Shown here piece by piece: positions 1 to 9,400 of a DNA stretch of 64,000 nt. The stretch comes from Agromyces sp. S2-1-8 (GTDB lineage: Bacteria; Actinomycetota; Actinomycetes; Actinomycetales; Microbacteriaceae), in assembly GCF_021129215.1 (NCBI RefSeq), contig NZ_JAJOLP010000001.1, positions 496,001-560,000 of the forward strand, written 5' to 3'. Position numbers and translations under genes: made by a program. Position 1 is the stretch's first letter; the number at the start of each line of letters is the position of its first letter. The notes beneath the pieces were generated by a model. That model saw only the letters and a program-made list of their open reading frames with translations, was not told where the DNA came from and ran no database searches.

Positions 1-1457
1 ACGGGCGTCGGCACGCCCGCGTCGATGAGCTGGTCGACGCCCGAGCCGTCGGGCACCATCACGCCGTTGGTCGAATCGAGGTCGGTGATCGCCCACTGCT
101 CGCCCTCGAGGCGGAGCACGGCGTGGGTCTTCGACAGCGTGCGGCTCGGGTCGGGCACGACGAGGCGCTGCTCGCCCGTGAGCGCTTCGCGCGGGTTCCG
201 GCCGAGCACGACCACGACGGCGTCGAGCGAGAGCGGGTTCCCGTCGTCGAGCACGAGGCGCCACGGCACGGTCGGCCGCCGGGTGACGACGACCGTCCGG
301 TCGAAGGGGTCGTCCTCGCCGTCGCCCGTGACGATCGTCTCCGCGTCGGCGGGGTCGTAACCGGCGATGGGCGTCGCGGCGGCTGCGGCGAGGCCGGGCG
401 GCGGCGCGACCGGCAGCCCCGGCAGAGGAGACGGCACGGGCTGGGCCGCCGCGGGCGGGGCGGGGGCCGCAGCAGGCGTTGCCGGGGCCGCAGCAGGCGG
501 TGCCGGGGCCGCAGCAGGCGGTGCCGGGGGCGTCGCGGCGGGCGAAACCGGCGTCGCCGCGGGCGGCGGCATCACCGGCGCCGGCGGCAGCGGCTCGATG
601 CGTCCGGGAATGCGTGCCGGCTCGGCGGGCGCAGCGGCGGGTGCGGGGGGCGCGTCGCTCGGCGGGGCGAAGAGCGACGACAGCGCCGCGGCGCCTCCGG
701 TCGCGCCGGTTCCGCCCGGCTCGGCGGAGGCCGGGGGCGGCACGGCCGGGCCGGCGACCGTCGCGGAGCCGGGCACGGCAGCTGCAGGCGGCGCGGCGTT
801 GGCGGGTGCCGCCCACGAGGCCGGCGGCGCGGTCTGCACGGGCGCCGCGGGCTGGACGGGCGCCGCGGTGGGCGCCGGCGGAACGATCGGCGCCGGTCCG
901 GCCTGCTGCTGCTGCGCCAGGAACCATCCGTCGGGAGCGGCCGGCGCAGCGACCGGGGTCGACGGCGCTGCCGCGGCCGGTGCGGGCGCGCCCGGAGCCG
1001 TGCCCGCGAGCGGTCCGGTCGGAGCGACGGGCGGGATCTCACCGGCCGGCGTGCTCCGCACCGGCATACGACCCTGCTCGGGGTCGGGCGACGGGCCGAA
1101 CGCGAGCACGGTCGCCCACACCGGCGGCAGCAGCACGCCGAGCACCGTCGTGCCGATGCCCCGCCAGCTCTGCTGGCTGATGCGGTGGAGCGCGAACACC
1201 TTGAACACGATGCCCACGATCTGCGCGAGCGGCACGTAGAGCAGCAGTGCGAGCCACGGCTGCTGACCGCCGATCTTGAAGAGCTGCATCTCGTTGTACA
1301 CCGGCACCCACGCCGACCATGCGGGCTGGCCGAAGCGCTTCAGCACCTTCGCGAACATCACCGCGTACCAGACGTACACGCCGACGGCGACGAGGAAGGA
1401 GATGCCGAGCATCATGAGCGAGAGCGCGGCGAGTTGCTGCGTGTCGGCGTTGGTCAT
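1..1457 (-). CDS. FHA-domain membrane protein, C-terminus cut off by window edge
   Basis: The start is ATG at 1457, overlapping the stop of the upstream gene as ATGA. The N-terminal ~120 residues hold three hydrophobic segments and a WSAWVPVYN-type motif that resembles the DUF5684 membrane domain. A long Pro/Ala-rich linker follows, roughly residues 150-370. A forkhead-associated domain then begins, with GRNPRE, SRTLSKTHAVL and DLDSTNG, the conserved Gly-Arg, Ser, His and Asn-Gly positions of phosphothreonine-binding FHA domains. The protein continues past position 1. As last visible gene of an operon with a Ser/Thr kinase, it is a plausible phosphopeptide-binding effector; that role is inferred. 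Confidence 0.85.
   Translation of the reverse strand, partial: MTNADTQQLAALSLMMLGISFLVAVGVYVWYAVMFAKVLKRFGQPAWSAWVPVYNEMQLFKIGGQQPWLALLLYVPLAQIVGIVFKVFALHRISQQSWRGIGTTVLGVLLPPVWATVLAFGPSPDPEQGRMPVRSTPAGEIPPVAPTGPLAGTAPGAPAPAAAAPSTPVAAPAAPDGWFLAQQQQAGPAPIVPPAPTAAPVQPAAPVQTAPPASWAAPANAAPPAAAVPGSATVAGPAVPPPASAEPGGTGATGGAAALSSLFAPPSDAPPAPAAAPAEPARIPGRIEPLPPAPVMPPPAATPVSPAATPPAPPAAAPAPPAAAPATPAAAPAPPAAAQPVPSPLPGLPVAPPPGLAAAAATPIAGYDPADAETIVTGDGEDDPFDRTVVVTRRPTVPWRLVLDDGNPLSLDAVVVVLGRNPREALTGEQRLVVPDPSRTLSKTHAVLRLEGEQWAITDLDSTNGVMVPDGSGVDQLIDAGVPTP
460..528. repeat. 21-bp tandem repeat, about three copies, coding
   Basis: A 21-nt unit (gccggggccgcagcaggcgg plus t) is repeated at 481-501 and 502-522, with a slightly diverged copy before and a partial one after. 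It lies in frame in the Pro/Ala-rich linker of the FHA protein and encodes Ala/Pro heptads, so copy-number changes would alter linker length without a frameshift. Confidence 0.8.
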
Positions 1458-4024
1458 CGTGCGGGCTCCTCGAGTGATGCGCGAGCAGGTCGGAACGGGT
1501 GGAAGAGTGAGGCGAGGGACAGCCTCGCGGAAAGTCGGCGTCGAGCGCGAGCAGCCGCGCGGAGCTCGCGCCGTTCGGTGTCGACGATCGCCCACGCCGC
1601 ATCGGCGTCGGAGGCCGACGGCGGGTCGCCGGCGAACACCGCGCGGGCGACCAGCGAGGCGAGCGAGACGGCCGCAGGACGACCGGCCGCGCGGGCGGTG
1701 TCGGCGCGGACGGCGCGCTCGGAGTCGATCACGCCGTGGTCGATGTAGAGGTCGACGAGCTCGTCCCACGCGCCGACGATGCGCACCTCGGGTACCGGGT
1801 CGTTGCGACGCCGTCGCGTGCGCGCCCCCTTCACGACGAACAGCACGATCAGCGGGAGCACGAGGAACAGTGCGGCGGCGACGCCGAGGCCGACCCAGCG
1901 CAGCGTCGCGAACAGCGACGAGCCGAACACCGTGTCGTCCTTCGGCGGCGCCGCGGCGGCGTCGCTCGACTCGCTCTGCGCCGACGGCGGATCGACGGTC
2001 GCGGTGTCCGGCCGATCGGGCGTCGTCGGGTGCTGCGGCAGCTGCTCGCCCTCCTGGATCAGGCTCGGCGCGACCTCGAACTGCGGCGTCGCGTCGACGG
2101 GCACCCAGCCGTCGGTGCCGCTGCTCGACACCTCGGTCCACACCGTGAGCGCACCGCCCCTGCAGACGTCGGTGCAGGTCGCGACCCCCGGCACCTCATC
2201 GGCACCGGGCAGCCGGAACCCGAGCACGACCCGCGAGTCGTAGCCGAGGGCGCGGGCGATGAGCGCGGTCGCGACGGCGAACTGCTCGTCGTCGCCGATC
2301 CCGGCGACGAGGGCCGCGTCGGAGGCCTTCGGACCCGCCAGACGCTGCTGGTCGACGAGTTCGGTGAAGAGCGCCTCGATGCGCGCCTTCGAGTGACCCG
2401 AGTAGCTGGGCAGGAAGGAGTAGCCGCCGCCGAGCTGCCCGATCCAGCCCGCCGCGTCGGGACCGTCGACCGCCGAGTGGCTCAGGTAGCCGCGGGCGCG
2501 GAGGCGCTGCACGAGCTCGGTGAAGCCCGACGCGGAGTTCGGCTGGGCCTGCAGCTCGAGCCACGCCGACAGCGCCGGGTACTCCTCGAGGTCGAGCTGC
2601 GCGCTCGCACCGGGCTCGCCGAGCTGCGCCGCGACGGTGTCGGGCGCCGCGACGAGGTCGTACACGTCGCCCGGCGCGAGCCCTCGCGCGACGCTCGGAG
2701 GCGCGGCCGAGGCATCCGGGATCTTCGCGATGCTGATGGCGGTCGATCCGTCGGCCGACCGGTGGAAGCCGTCGTCGAGCGCCGACTGCCGCGCCCCGCC
2801 GAAGTCGGGCGCGGCACGCAGCCCGAGCGGGGCGGGCACCCAGATGCCCGCGTAGCCGTCGCCGACGGCGACCTCGAACGCGACGTCGCCGGGCGCACGC
2901 ACCGCGGCACGCGGCAACCGGCTGAACCGCGACGCCGCGCCCTCGGTCGCGACGTGGAAGGTCTCGCCGTCGTAGTCCTCCAGGGTCGCCAGCCGCAGGC
3001 GCTGCACGCCCGTGGTGCTGCCGTCGAGTTCGAGCCACGTCTCGTCGATGCGGTCGGCGCCGAACGCGGCGCGGTAGCTCGCGAGCGGGGTGGCGGTCTG
3101 CCGCACGACGACCTCGGGCTCGACCCGGTCGCGGAGCGCCGTGCGGTCGGCGAGCGAGGCGGCCGCGGGCGTCGCGACGGCACCGGCGACGAGCGCCAGC
3201 ACGACGAGCACGCCCGCGAGTCCGCGTCGGCGCCAGGCCGGCCAGCCCGATAGGCCCGCGCGCTGCACGGTGCCCGCGGTCGCCCGGCGCAGTGCGACCG
3301 CCCGGATCGAGCGCGACCGCAGCAGCAGCCAGACCAGCGCGGCGGCGAGTCCCCCGATGCCGACGAGCAGCTCACGGGGGGCGGGCACCGACACGGGCCC
3401 GATCACGAAGGGGTCGCTGAGCGTCGACGACCCGAAGGCGAGGCCGAAGCCCGACATCGCGAGTCCGACGATCACGGCGAGCGGCGAGGTGCGACGGTCG
3501 GGCACGACCAGGAGCGTCGCGACGAGCGTGCCGACGAGCATCACGACCAGGAACGGCACGAGCACCGCCTGGTACTCGCCGAGGGGCAGCGAGAGGGTGA
3601 GCAGCTGCTTCCAGCCGACGACGACGCCGACGAAGCCGTCGCGGATGCCTCGCAGCCAGCTGGGCGCATCGGCCATCGCCGACGGGATCGCGACCGGCAC
3701 GACGACGATCGCGTACGCCGCGGCGGTCGCGAGCACGACGACGATCGCCTTGACGACGCCGTGCAGCGGCAGAGCGCGGGCGAGGGCGGCGAGCCCGAGT
3801 CCCGCGAGGATGGCGACGACGGCGACGACGAGCATGCGCACCGAGGCGTAGACCGGCCAGGCGGCGACGGTCGCGAGCAGGCCGGCGACGACGACGTAGC
3901 CGATGCCGAGCGCGGTTCGCGTCGACTCGCGGTCGCGTGCACGTGACGCCGCCCGGGCGCCGGCCGGCGCCGCGGCGGAGACCGCGGAGGTGGCAGCAGT
4001 GCGGGGGCCGTTCGCGTCGGTCAT
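1454..4024 (-). CDS. TgpA-like membrane protein with degenerate transglutaminase domain
   Basis: The protein has 856 aa and its start is ATGA-coupled to the DUF58 gene. About six transmembrane helices lie in the first ~230 residues, then a further helix, an extracytoplasmic region, a transglutaminase-like domain (~560-650), a C-terminal helix and a basic cytosolic tail. This is the DUF3488/transglutaminase architecture. Active members carry a Cys before the FA-containing helix, a His in an HAWVEV-like strand, and Asp in a DPTP-like motif. Here the equivalents read GDDEQFA, TVWTEV and VDATP, so only the Asp appears kept and the domain is probably non-catalytic. The MoxR-DUF58-transglutaminase order is widely conserved in bacteria; the molecular role is unknown. 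Confidence 0.85.
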   Translation of the reverse strand: MTDANGPRTAATSAVSAAAPAGARAASRARDRESTRTALGIGYVVVAGLLATVAAWPVYASVRMLVVAVVAILAGLGLAALARALPLHGVVKAIVVVLATAAAYAIVVVPVAIPSAMADAPSWLRGIRDGFVGVVVGWKQLLTLSLPLGEYQAVLVPFLVVMLVGTLVATLLVVPDRRTSPLAVIVGLAMSGFGLAFGSSTLSDPFVIGPVSVPAPRELLVGIGGLAAALVWLLLRSRSIRAVALRRATAGTVQRAGLSGWPAWRRRGLAGVLVVLALVAGAVATPAAASLADRTALRDRVEPEVVVRQTATPLASYRAAFGADRIDETWLELDGSTTGVQRLRLATLEDYDGETFHVATEGAASRFSRLPRAAVRAPGDVAFEVAVGDGYAGIWVPAPLGLRAAPDFGGARQSALDDGFHRSADGSTAISIAKIPDASAAPPSVARGLAPGDVYDLVAAPDTVAAQLGEPGASAQLDLEEYPALSAWLELQAQPNSASGFTELVQRLRARGYLSHSAVDGPDAAGWIGQLGGGYSFLPSYSGHSKARIEALFTELVDQQRLAGPKASDAALVAGIGDDEQFAVATALIARALGYDSRVVLGFRLPGADEVPGVATCTDVCRGGALTVWTEVSSSGTDGWVPVDATPQFEVAPSLIQEGEQLPQHPTTPDRPDTATVDPPSAQSESSDAAAAPPKDDTVFGSSLFATLRWVGLGVAAALFLVLPLIVLFVVKGARTRRRRNDPVPEVRIVGAWDELVDLYIDHGVIDSERAVRADTARAAGRPAAVSLASLVARAVFAGDPPSASDADAAWAIVDTERRELRAAARARRRLSARLSLASLFHPFRPARASLEEPAR

Positions 4025-5409
4025 CGCACCGCTCCCCTCGCGAGCAGCTGCGGAAGGTCGCCGAGCTCGCCGAGCGTGAGCACCGTGAGCTCCCTCGAGC
4101 GGCGCGCACCGGGCTCGGCGCCCGGCTCGCAGCGCACCGCGACGACCGTGATGCCCGGCGGCAGGGTGATCGCGGCCCGACGCAGCCGCTGCAGCGGCAC
4201 CTGCGAGCCGGTCACGAGGAACGCGATCGAGAGGTCGCCGAACGACTGGGCGACGAGGGCCGCGACCGATTCGAGGCGGATGACGCGTGCACCCGTTCCG
4301 GCGGCGGAGCCGCCCTCGAGGCCCGACATGCCGTCGAGCAGCACGCGGGGCGTGACGGTCGGCAGTGACCGCATCGACTGCACGGCGCCGCGGTCGGCGG
4401 TGTCGAGCCAGGCGCTCACGCCGACGAGCACGTCGCGACCCTCGTGCACGCCCTGCACGCCGAGCGAGGCGGCGGCGCTGACGGCGGTCTCGAACTCGTC
4501 GTCGCTCGAGTAGCCGTCGAGGTCGAGGTCGAGCAGCACGGCGATGCGGGCGTGGCGCGACTCCTCGTACTGGCGCACCATGAGCTTGCCGGTGCGGGCC
4601 GTCGACTTCCAGTGCACGTGCCGCTGCGAGTCGCCGACCACGTACTCGCGCACCGCATGGAACGACAGGTCGGCGTCGACGAGCTGGTTCGACGGGGCGC
4701 CCTCGAGGTCGCGGATGAGGCCCGCGCTCGACGGCGGCAGCGCCACCGTGACCGGGTGCACGTGCACGCGCTGCACCTCGGGCCAGCTCATCTCGCGTCG
4801 CAGCACCCGCAACGGGTCGCCGCGCGAGACCGTCATCGGGCCGACGTCGATGATGCCCCGGCGCTGCGCCGCGATCACGAGCTCTTCGCGGTGATGCCCG
4901 CCGCCGCGCAGCAGCGGGATGTGCGCCTCGACGAGGCCCTTGCCGACCGGGATGTCGACGACGCCCGGCAGCGACGGCCGCGACCCGCTGTTGACGAGGT
5001 CGAGGGTGCCGCGGATCTCGGAGCCGGCGACCACCCGGTCGCGGTCGAGCTCGAGCTTCACCCGGTAGTCGTGCGCCCCGAGCAGGAACGGCACGCACAC
5101 GACGAGGAGCGTCGCCGCCATCACCGCGACCACCCAGGCCTCGAACCACCCGAACACGGCACCGCAGGCGATGCCGGCGACGACGAGCCCTGCGAGCAGC
5201 ATCCCCGCCGGTGAGACCGTCTCCCGCACCCACTCGACGGCGCGCAGGACCGCGCCGCCCGCCCACCGCGCGCCGCGGCGCAGTCGCGCCGCACCCTCGG
5301 CCACGGGGCCGCGGCGCGTGCGCGAGAGCCTCGTGACCGTCGCGCCACGCGTCGAGGTGAGCGTGTCGGCGGTCGCGGGCTTGTGGAGGAGATCGGTCGG
5401 TTCGGTCAC
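4021..5409 (-). CDS. DUF58 domain protein
   Basis: The protein has 462 aa. It starts at GTG (5409), which overlaps the moxR stop as GTGA. Two hydrophobic helices lie near residues 60-105. A conserved DUF58 core follows around residues 245-285, with the VREYVVGDSQRHVHWKSTA stretch and its invariant Arg/Tyr and Asp-x-x-x-x-Ile/Val-x-Trp pattern. DUF58 proteins almost always accompany MoxR ATPases and often have a von Willebrand A-like fold. The exact function is not known. Four-base coupling on both sides implies stoichiometric translation with MoxR and the TgpA-like protein. Confidence 0.88.
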   Translation of the reverse strand: MTEPTDLLHKPATADTLTSTRGATVTRLSRTRRGPVAEGAARLRRGARWAGGAVLRAVEWVRETVSPAGMLLAGLVVAGIACGAVFGWFEAWVVAVMAATLLVVCVPFLLGAHDYRVKLELDRDRVVAGSEIRGTLDLVNSGSRPSLPGVVDIPVGKGLVEAHIPLLRGGGHHREELVIAAQRRGIIDVGPMTVSRGDPLRVLRREMSWPEVQRVHVHPVTVALPPSSAGLIRDLEGAPSNQLVDADLSFHAVREYVVGDSQRHVHWKSTARTGKLMVRQYEESRHARIAVLLDLDLDGYSSDDEFETAVSAAASLGVQGVHEGRDVLVGVSAWLDTADRGAVQSMRSLPTVTPRVLLDGMSGLEGGSAAGTGARVIRLESVAALVAQSFGDLSIAFLVTGSQVPLQRLRRAAITLPPGITVVAVRCEPGAEPGARRSRELTVLTLGELGDLPQLLARGAVR

Positions 5410-6371
5410 GCCACGCCGTTCTCCCGGGGCGCCGGCACGTCGAGCAGGATCTGGTTGACCACGGCGATCGCGGTCACCCCGTCGAACTCGGCCTCGGGCT
5501 CGAGCACGAGGCGGTGCGCGAGCGCGGCGACGGCGAGCTCGCGCACGTCGTCGGGGGTCGCATACGTACGGCCCGCGGCCGCGGCCCAGGTCATCGCGAG
5601 GCGCGACAGCGCGATGGCACCGCGCACGCTCACACCGAGGCGCACCTCGCTGGCGCGGCGGGTCGCGTCGACGATGCGCATGATGTAGTCGGAGACGAGC
5701 GGGTTCACGTAGACCCCGCGGCTCAGCTCGGTCATCGCGACGACCGTGTCGGTGCCGACGATGCCCTCGAGGCGCGGCTTCGGTGCGCCGACCGCCTGCA
5801 GGATGCGCATGGTCGAGGCCTCGTCGGGGTAGCCGATCGAGGTCTTCACGGTGAAGCGGTCGAGCTGCGCCTCGGGCAGGCGGTAGGTGCCGCCCTGCTC
5901 GATCGGGTTCTGCGTCGCGATCACCATGAACGGATTGCCGACCGGGCGGGTGACGCCGTCGATCGTGACGTTGCCCTCCTCCATGACCTCGAGCAGCGCC
6001 GACTGCGTCTTGGGGCTCGCGCGGTTGATCTCGTCGGCGAGGACGATGTTCGCGAACACCGGGCCGGCGTGGAACTCGAACTGCCCGGCCTTCTGGTCGT
6101 AGACCGTGATGCCGGTGACGTCGCCGGGCAGGAGGTCGGGCGTGAACTGGATGCGCGAGCTGGTGCCGTGGATGGTCTGGCCGATCGCGCGGGCGAGCGC
6201 GGTCTTGCCGGTGCCGGGGGCGTCCTCGAGCAGCACGTGGCCGCCCGAGATCGCCGTCGCGAGCACGAGCTCGACGACGTGGCGCTTGCCGAGCACGGCC
6301 TGCTCGACGTTGTCGGCGATGAGCGAGAACGTCTCGGCGAACCAGGCGGATTGCTCCGGGGCGATCGTCAC
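5406..6371 (-). CDS. MoxR family AAA+ ATPase
   Basis: The protein has 321 aa and is cytoplasmic. Walker A is APGTGKT at residues 51-57 and Walker B is VLADEINR near 110-118. The downstream sensor region contains FMVIATQNPIEQGGTYRLPEAQLDRF, a MoxR signature. MoxR ATPases are thought to act as chaperones or activators for von Willebrand-type partners encoded beside them, here the DUF58 protein. The gene follows the giant Ig-like protein gene after 55 bp without an evident terminator, so it is probably in the same transcript. Confidence 0.93.
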   Translation of the reverse strand: MTIAPEQSAWFAETFSLIADNVEQAVLGKRHVVELVLATAISGGHVLLEDAPGTGKTALARAIGQTIHGTSSRIQFTPDLLPGDVTGITVYDQKAGQFEFHAGPVFANIVLADEINRASPKTQSALLEVMEEGNVTIDGVTRPVGNPFMVIATQNPIEQGGTYRLPEAQLDRFTVKTSIGYPDEASTMRILQAVGAPKPRLEGIVGTDTVVAMTELSRGVYVNPLVSDYIMRIVDATRRASEVRLGVSVRGAIALSRLAMTWAAAAGRTYATPDDVRELAVAALAHRLVLEPEAEFDGVTAIAVVNQILLDVPAPRENGVA

Positions 6372-6426
6372 GGTGGTGTTCCTCTCGAAGGGCGGTCGGG
6401 GATGTCTCGGGGCTGGTGCTGCGACG

Positions 6427-9400
6427 TCAGGGCGCCGGCGCCTCGGGCGTCGGGGTCGGCGTCGGCGTCGGCGTCGGTTCGGGCGGCGGGCACAGCTCGC
6501 CCGTGCGCGGGATCGGATCGAGCGCGATGAACGCGCCGGTGAACACGAGGTCGTACGCGACCGCGAGCGGCGCGTTCGTCGGGTCGGTCTGGCGCCAGTT
6601 GCGGATCTCGTACGAGCCGCGCGCCGCGTCGGAGACGGTGACGCCGATCTCGTCCTGGCTGGGGATGCAACCGGTCGCGAAGTCGACCGTGACCTCGGTC
6701 GGCGCGGTCTTCGCGACGATGGCGACGTCGCCGGAGCACTTCGTGTCGAACCACGACCGCTTGCAGGTCCTCACCTTGACGTCGCCGGGCGTGCCCCACG
6801 TCTCGAGCACGAAGTCCTCGCGCCACTCGCCGTACATGTAGAAGTACGGGGTGAACCCGTTGTCGGCCTCGACGACGGGCGCCTGCTCGAGCCGGTACTC
6901 GAAGTGATCGCCGCCGCCGGCGGGCGCCGTCGCGACCGTGTAGGTCAGCGTGCCGCTCGGCGGGTCGACGTCGTGGATCGTGTCGGCGCGCACCGTCTCG
7001 GTCTCGACGACGCCGTACCCGTTCGAGGCGCAGGCCTTGATGTAGTAGCGCTGGCTGTCCTGCAGCCCGGCGATCGTCGACGAGCTCGAGACGACCTCTG
7101 CGCCCGAGGTCTGGAGCCCCCCGTCGCCGTCGGCCCAGCACCGCGCGTCGCCCCGCTGCCATGCGAGGTACACGAGCTCCGACGCACGAGCGCTGTGGTT
7201 GGCGTCGAGGCCGACGCCCGTCACGAGGATCGAGGTGTTCGACGCCGCGGCCGCCGCGATGCCGTTCGGGTTCAGGACGGGCGACCCGGCCGCCGTGATC
7301 GGCACGACGGCGTTGCCGCCCTCGTTGCCGCCGCGGCCCGTCGGGGGCTCGTAGATGCTGATCGGCACGAGCGTGAGCATCTGCGGGCCGGGCACGAGCG
7401 TGAGCTCGGTCGTCGTGGTCGCACCACGGCGGTCGATGACCTGGCCGGTCTCCTGCACCCGGAACGAGCGTGCATCGCGCTCCGCCGAGATGCGCAGCTC
7501 GACGACGCCCGTGTTCGGACCGGTCGTGCCCTCTCGGTAGACCGGCGACGCGGAGGCCGCGGAGATGACGGGGGCCTTGTAGCTCCACGTCTCGACGGGG
7601 CTCGTCGCGGTCGAGACGCCGACGCTGTTGACCGCGCGCGCCGCGAACCGGTGCCGTTCACCGGGTGTCAGCCCGCCGACCGTGCACCACCACACCCCGG
7701 GGGCGCCCGGCTTGCAGTCGGCGCGCACGGCGCGCTCGCCCTCGAGGATCTCGACGCCGATGACCTCGGGGTGGGCGCGCAGCGCCTCGCCGAGCGAGAC
7801 CTCGAGCGTCACCGAGTTCGCCGTGTAGTCGGCGGTCGACACCGACGCGGGCGCCTGCGGCAGACCGAGCAGGTCGACCGTCAGCCGGCCGTCGCCCGAA
7901 CGGCCCTGCGCGTCGGTCACCGAGAACGGCACGACGCACTCGCCGCCGAACGCATTCTTGCCGGTCGGCCAGGTGACGGTGACCGAGCGGTCGTCGACGG
8001 CCCGGATGCTCGCGACCTGGCAGCTGTTCGCGCCCGACCCGAGGCCGGCGAGCTTGAGGCCCGCGCCCGTCTTGCCCGAGAACGGGTCGTACTCGCCCGG
8101 CACGCCGACGACCGCGATCGTGCACGAGGCGCCCTCGCCGACGGAGCACTGCTGCGTGAAGACGGCGCCGCGCGGAGTGTCGGGCGGCGCCTGGCCGACG
8201 ACGAGCGTGATGGCCGAGGTGAGCCCCCCGAACGCGCTCACGCTGACGGTCGCGGTCTCGCGGGTGCCCGGGCGGGCATCCGCGTGCGCCTCGAAGGTGA
8301 CGCCCTCGCCCTTCTGCTCGACGGTGAACGCGCTGCCCGAGTACGAGATCGAGTAGTCGAGCTTCGCGCGGTCGCCCTCGCGGCCGCCCTCCCACGTCGT
8401 CATCTCGTCGTAGAGGGCGACGCTCTCGGAGGCACCCGGCGCCACCGTGCGGCTCACGGCCGAGAGGATGGCCTGCGGGTCGCGCGGCACGATCGCGATC
8501 GGGACGCCCACCCACGACCAGCTCTTCTGGCCGTCGAGGCGCACGGGCACGAGGCAGTGGTCGCTCCACGGTGCGTCGCGCCCGGCCGCGTACTCGGCAC
8601 CGCCGCCCGCGACCGGGCGGCAGGTCGCGTTCGCGCGCTGGACGGTGTACCCGTCGGTGCCGACCTCGGCCGAGTCTCCGGGCGCGAGGTCGAGCAGTTC
8701 GCGCACGTCGAACGAGACCTTCGCGTCCTCCTTCACCTCGAGGTCGTCGAGGTCCCCTCGCAGTTGCACGCGGAGGTCGTCGGTCGCGGGCACGACGAGG
8801 AAGCCGAACGCCTCGGCGTCGCGCCCGGCGCGGTCGGCGCCGTGCACGCGGAACGGCACGAGCGCGCCCCCGTCGGGCAGCGGCCCGATAATGCGGTGCC
8901 CCTCGACCCGGAACCCGGAGGGCGCCTTGCCCCACAGCTCGAGCTCGAGGGCGGCGAGGTCGCCCGAGGCCCAGGTGACATGGCCGGCGATCACGTCGAG
9001 GCCCTTCTCGGGCAGGTCGGCGCGCGAACGCGCCGTGACGACCGTGTCGGCGACCACGGGTGCGTCGGGCGACTCGCCCTCGGTGACCTTGACCACGATG
9101 AGTCCCTCGGCCGTGCTCGAGGTGCGCTCCGATCGCACGGTGTAGCGATACGAGTTGGAACCGGCGACGTCGCCGGGGTGCAGCACGACGCGACCGGCGG
9201 CGGGATCGGTCGACGGGTCGATGAGCGCGGCGAGCCGGTCGTGCTCGGGGCTGCCCTCGGGCGCGTTCGGCACCACCTTGACGAGCTCGAGCTCGCCCTG
9301 GGCGGGGTCGAGGTCGTTGCCGGCGGGCTCGACCGTGACGGGCGACGCGGCCGACTGCTGCACGCGCACGTAGTCGCTGAACGTCACGGGTGCGGCGTCG

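Noticed and set aside
460-528. CRISPR array
   Set aside because: The 21-bp units are directly adjacent, have no spacers, and are in frame in a coding linker.
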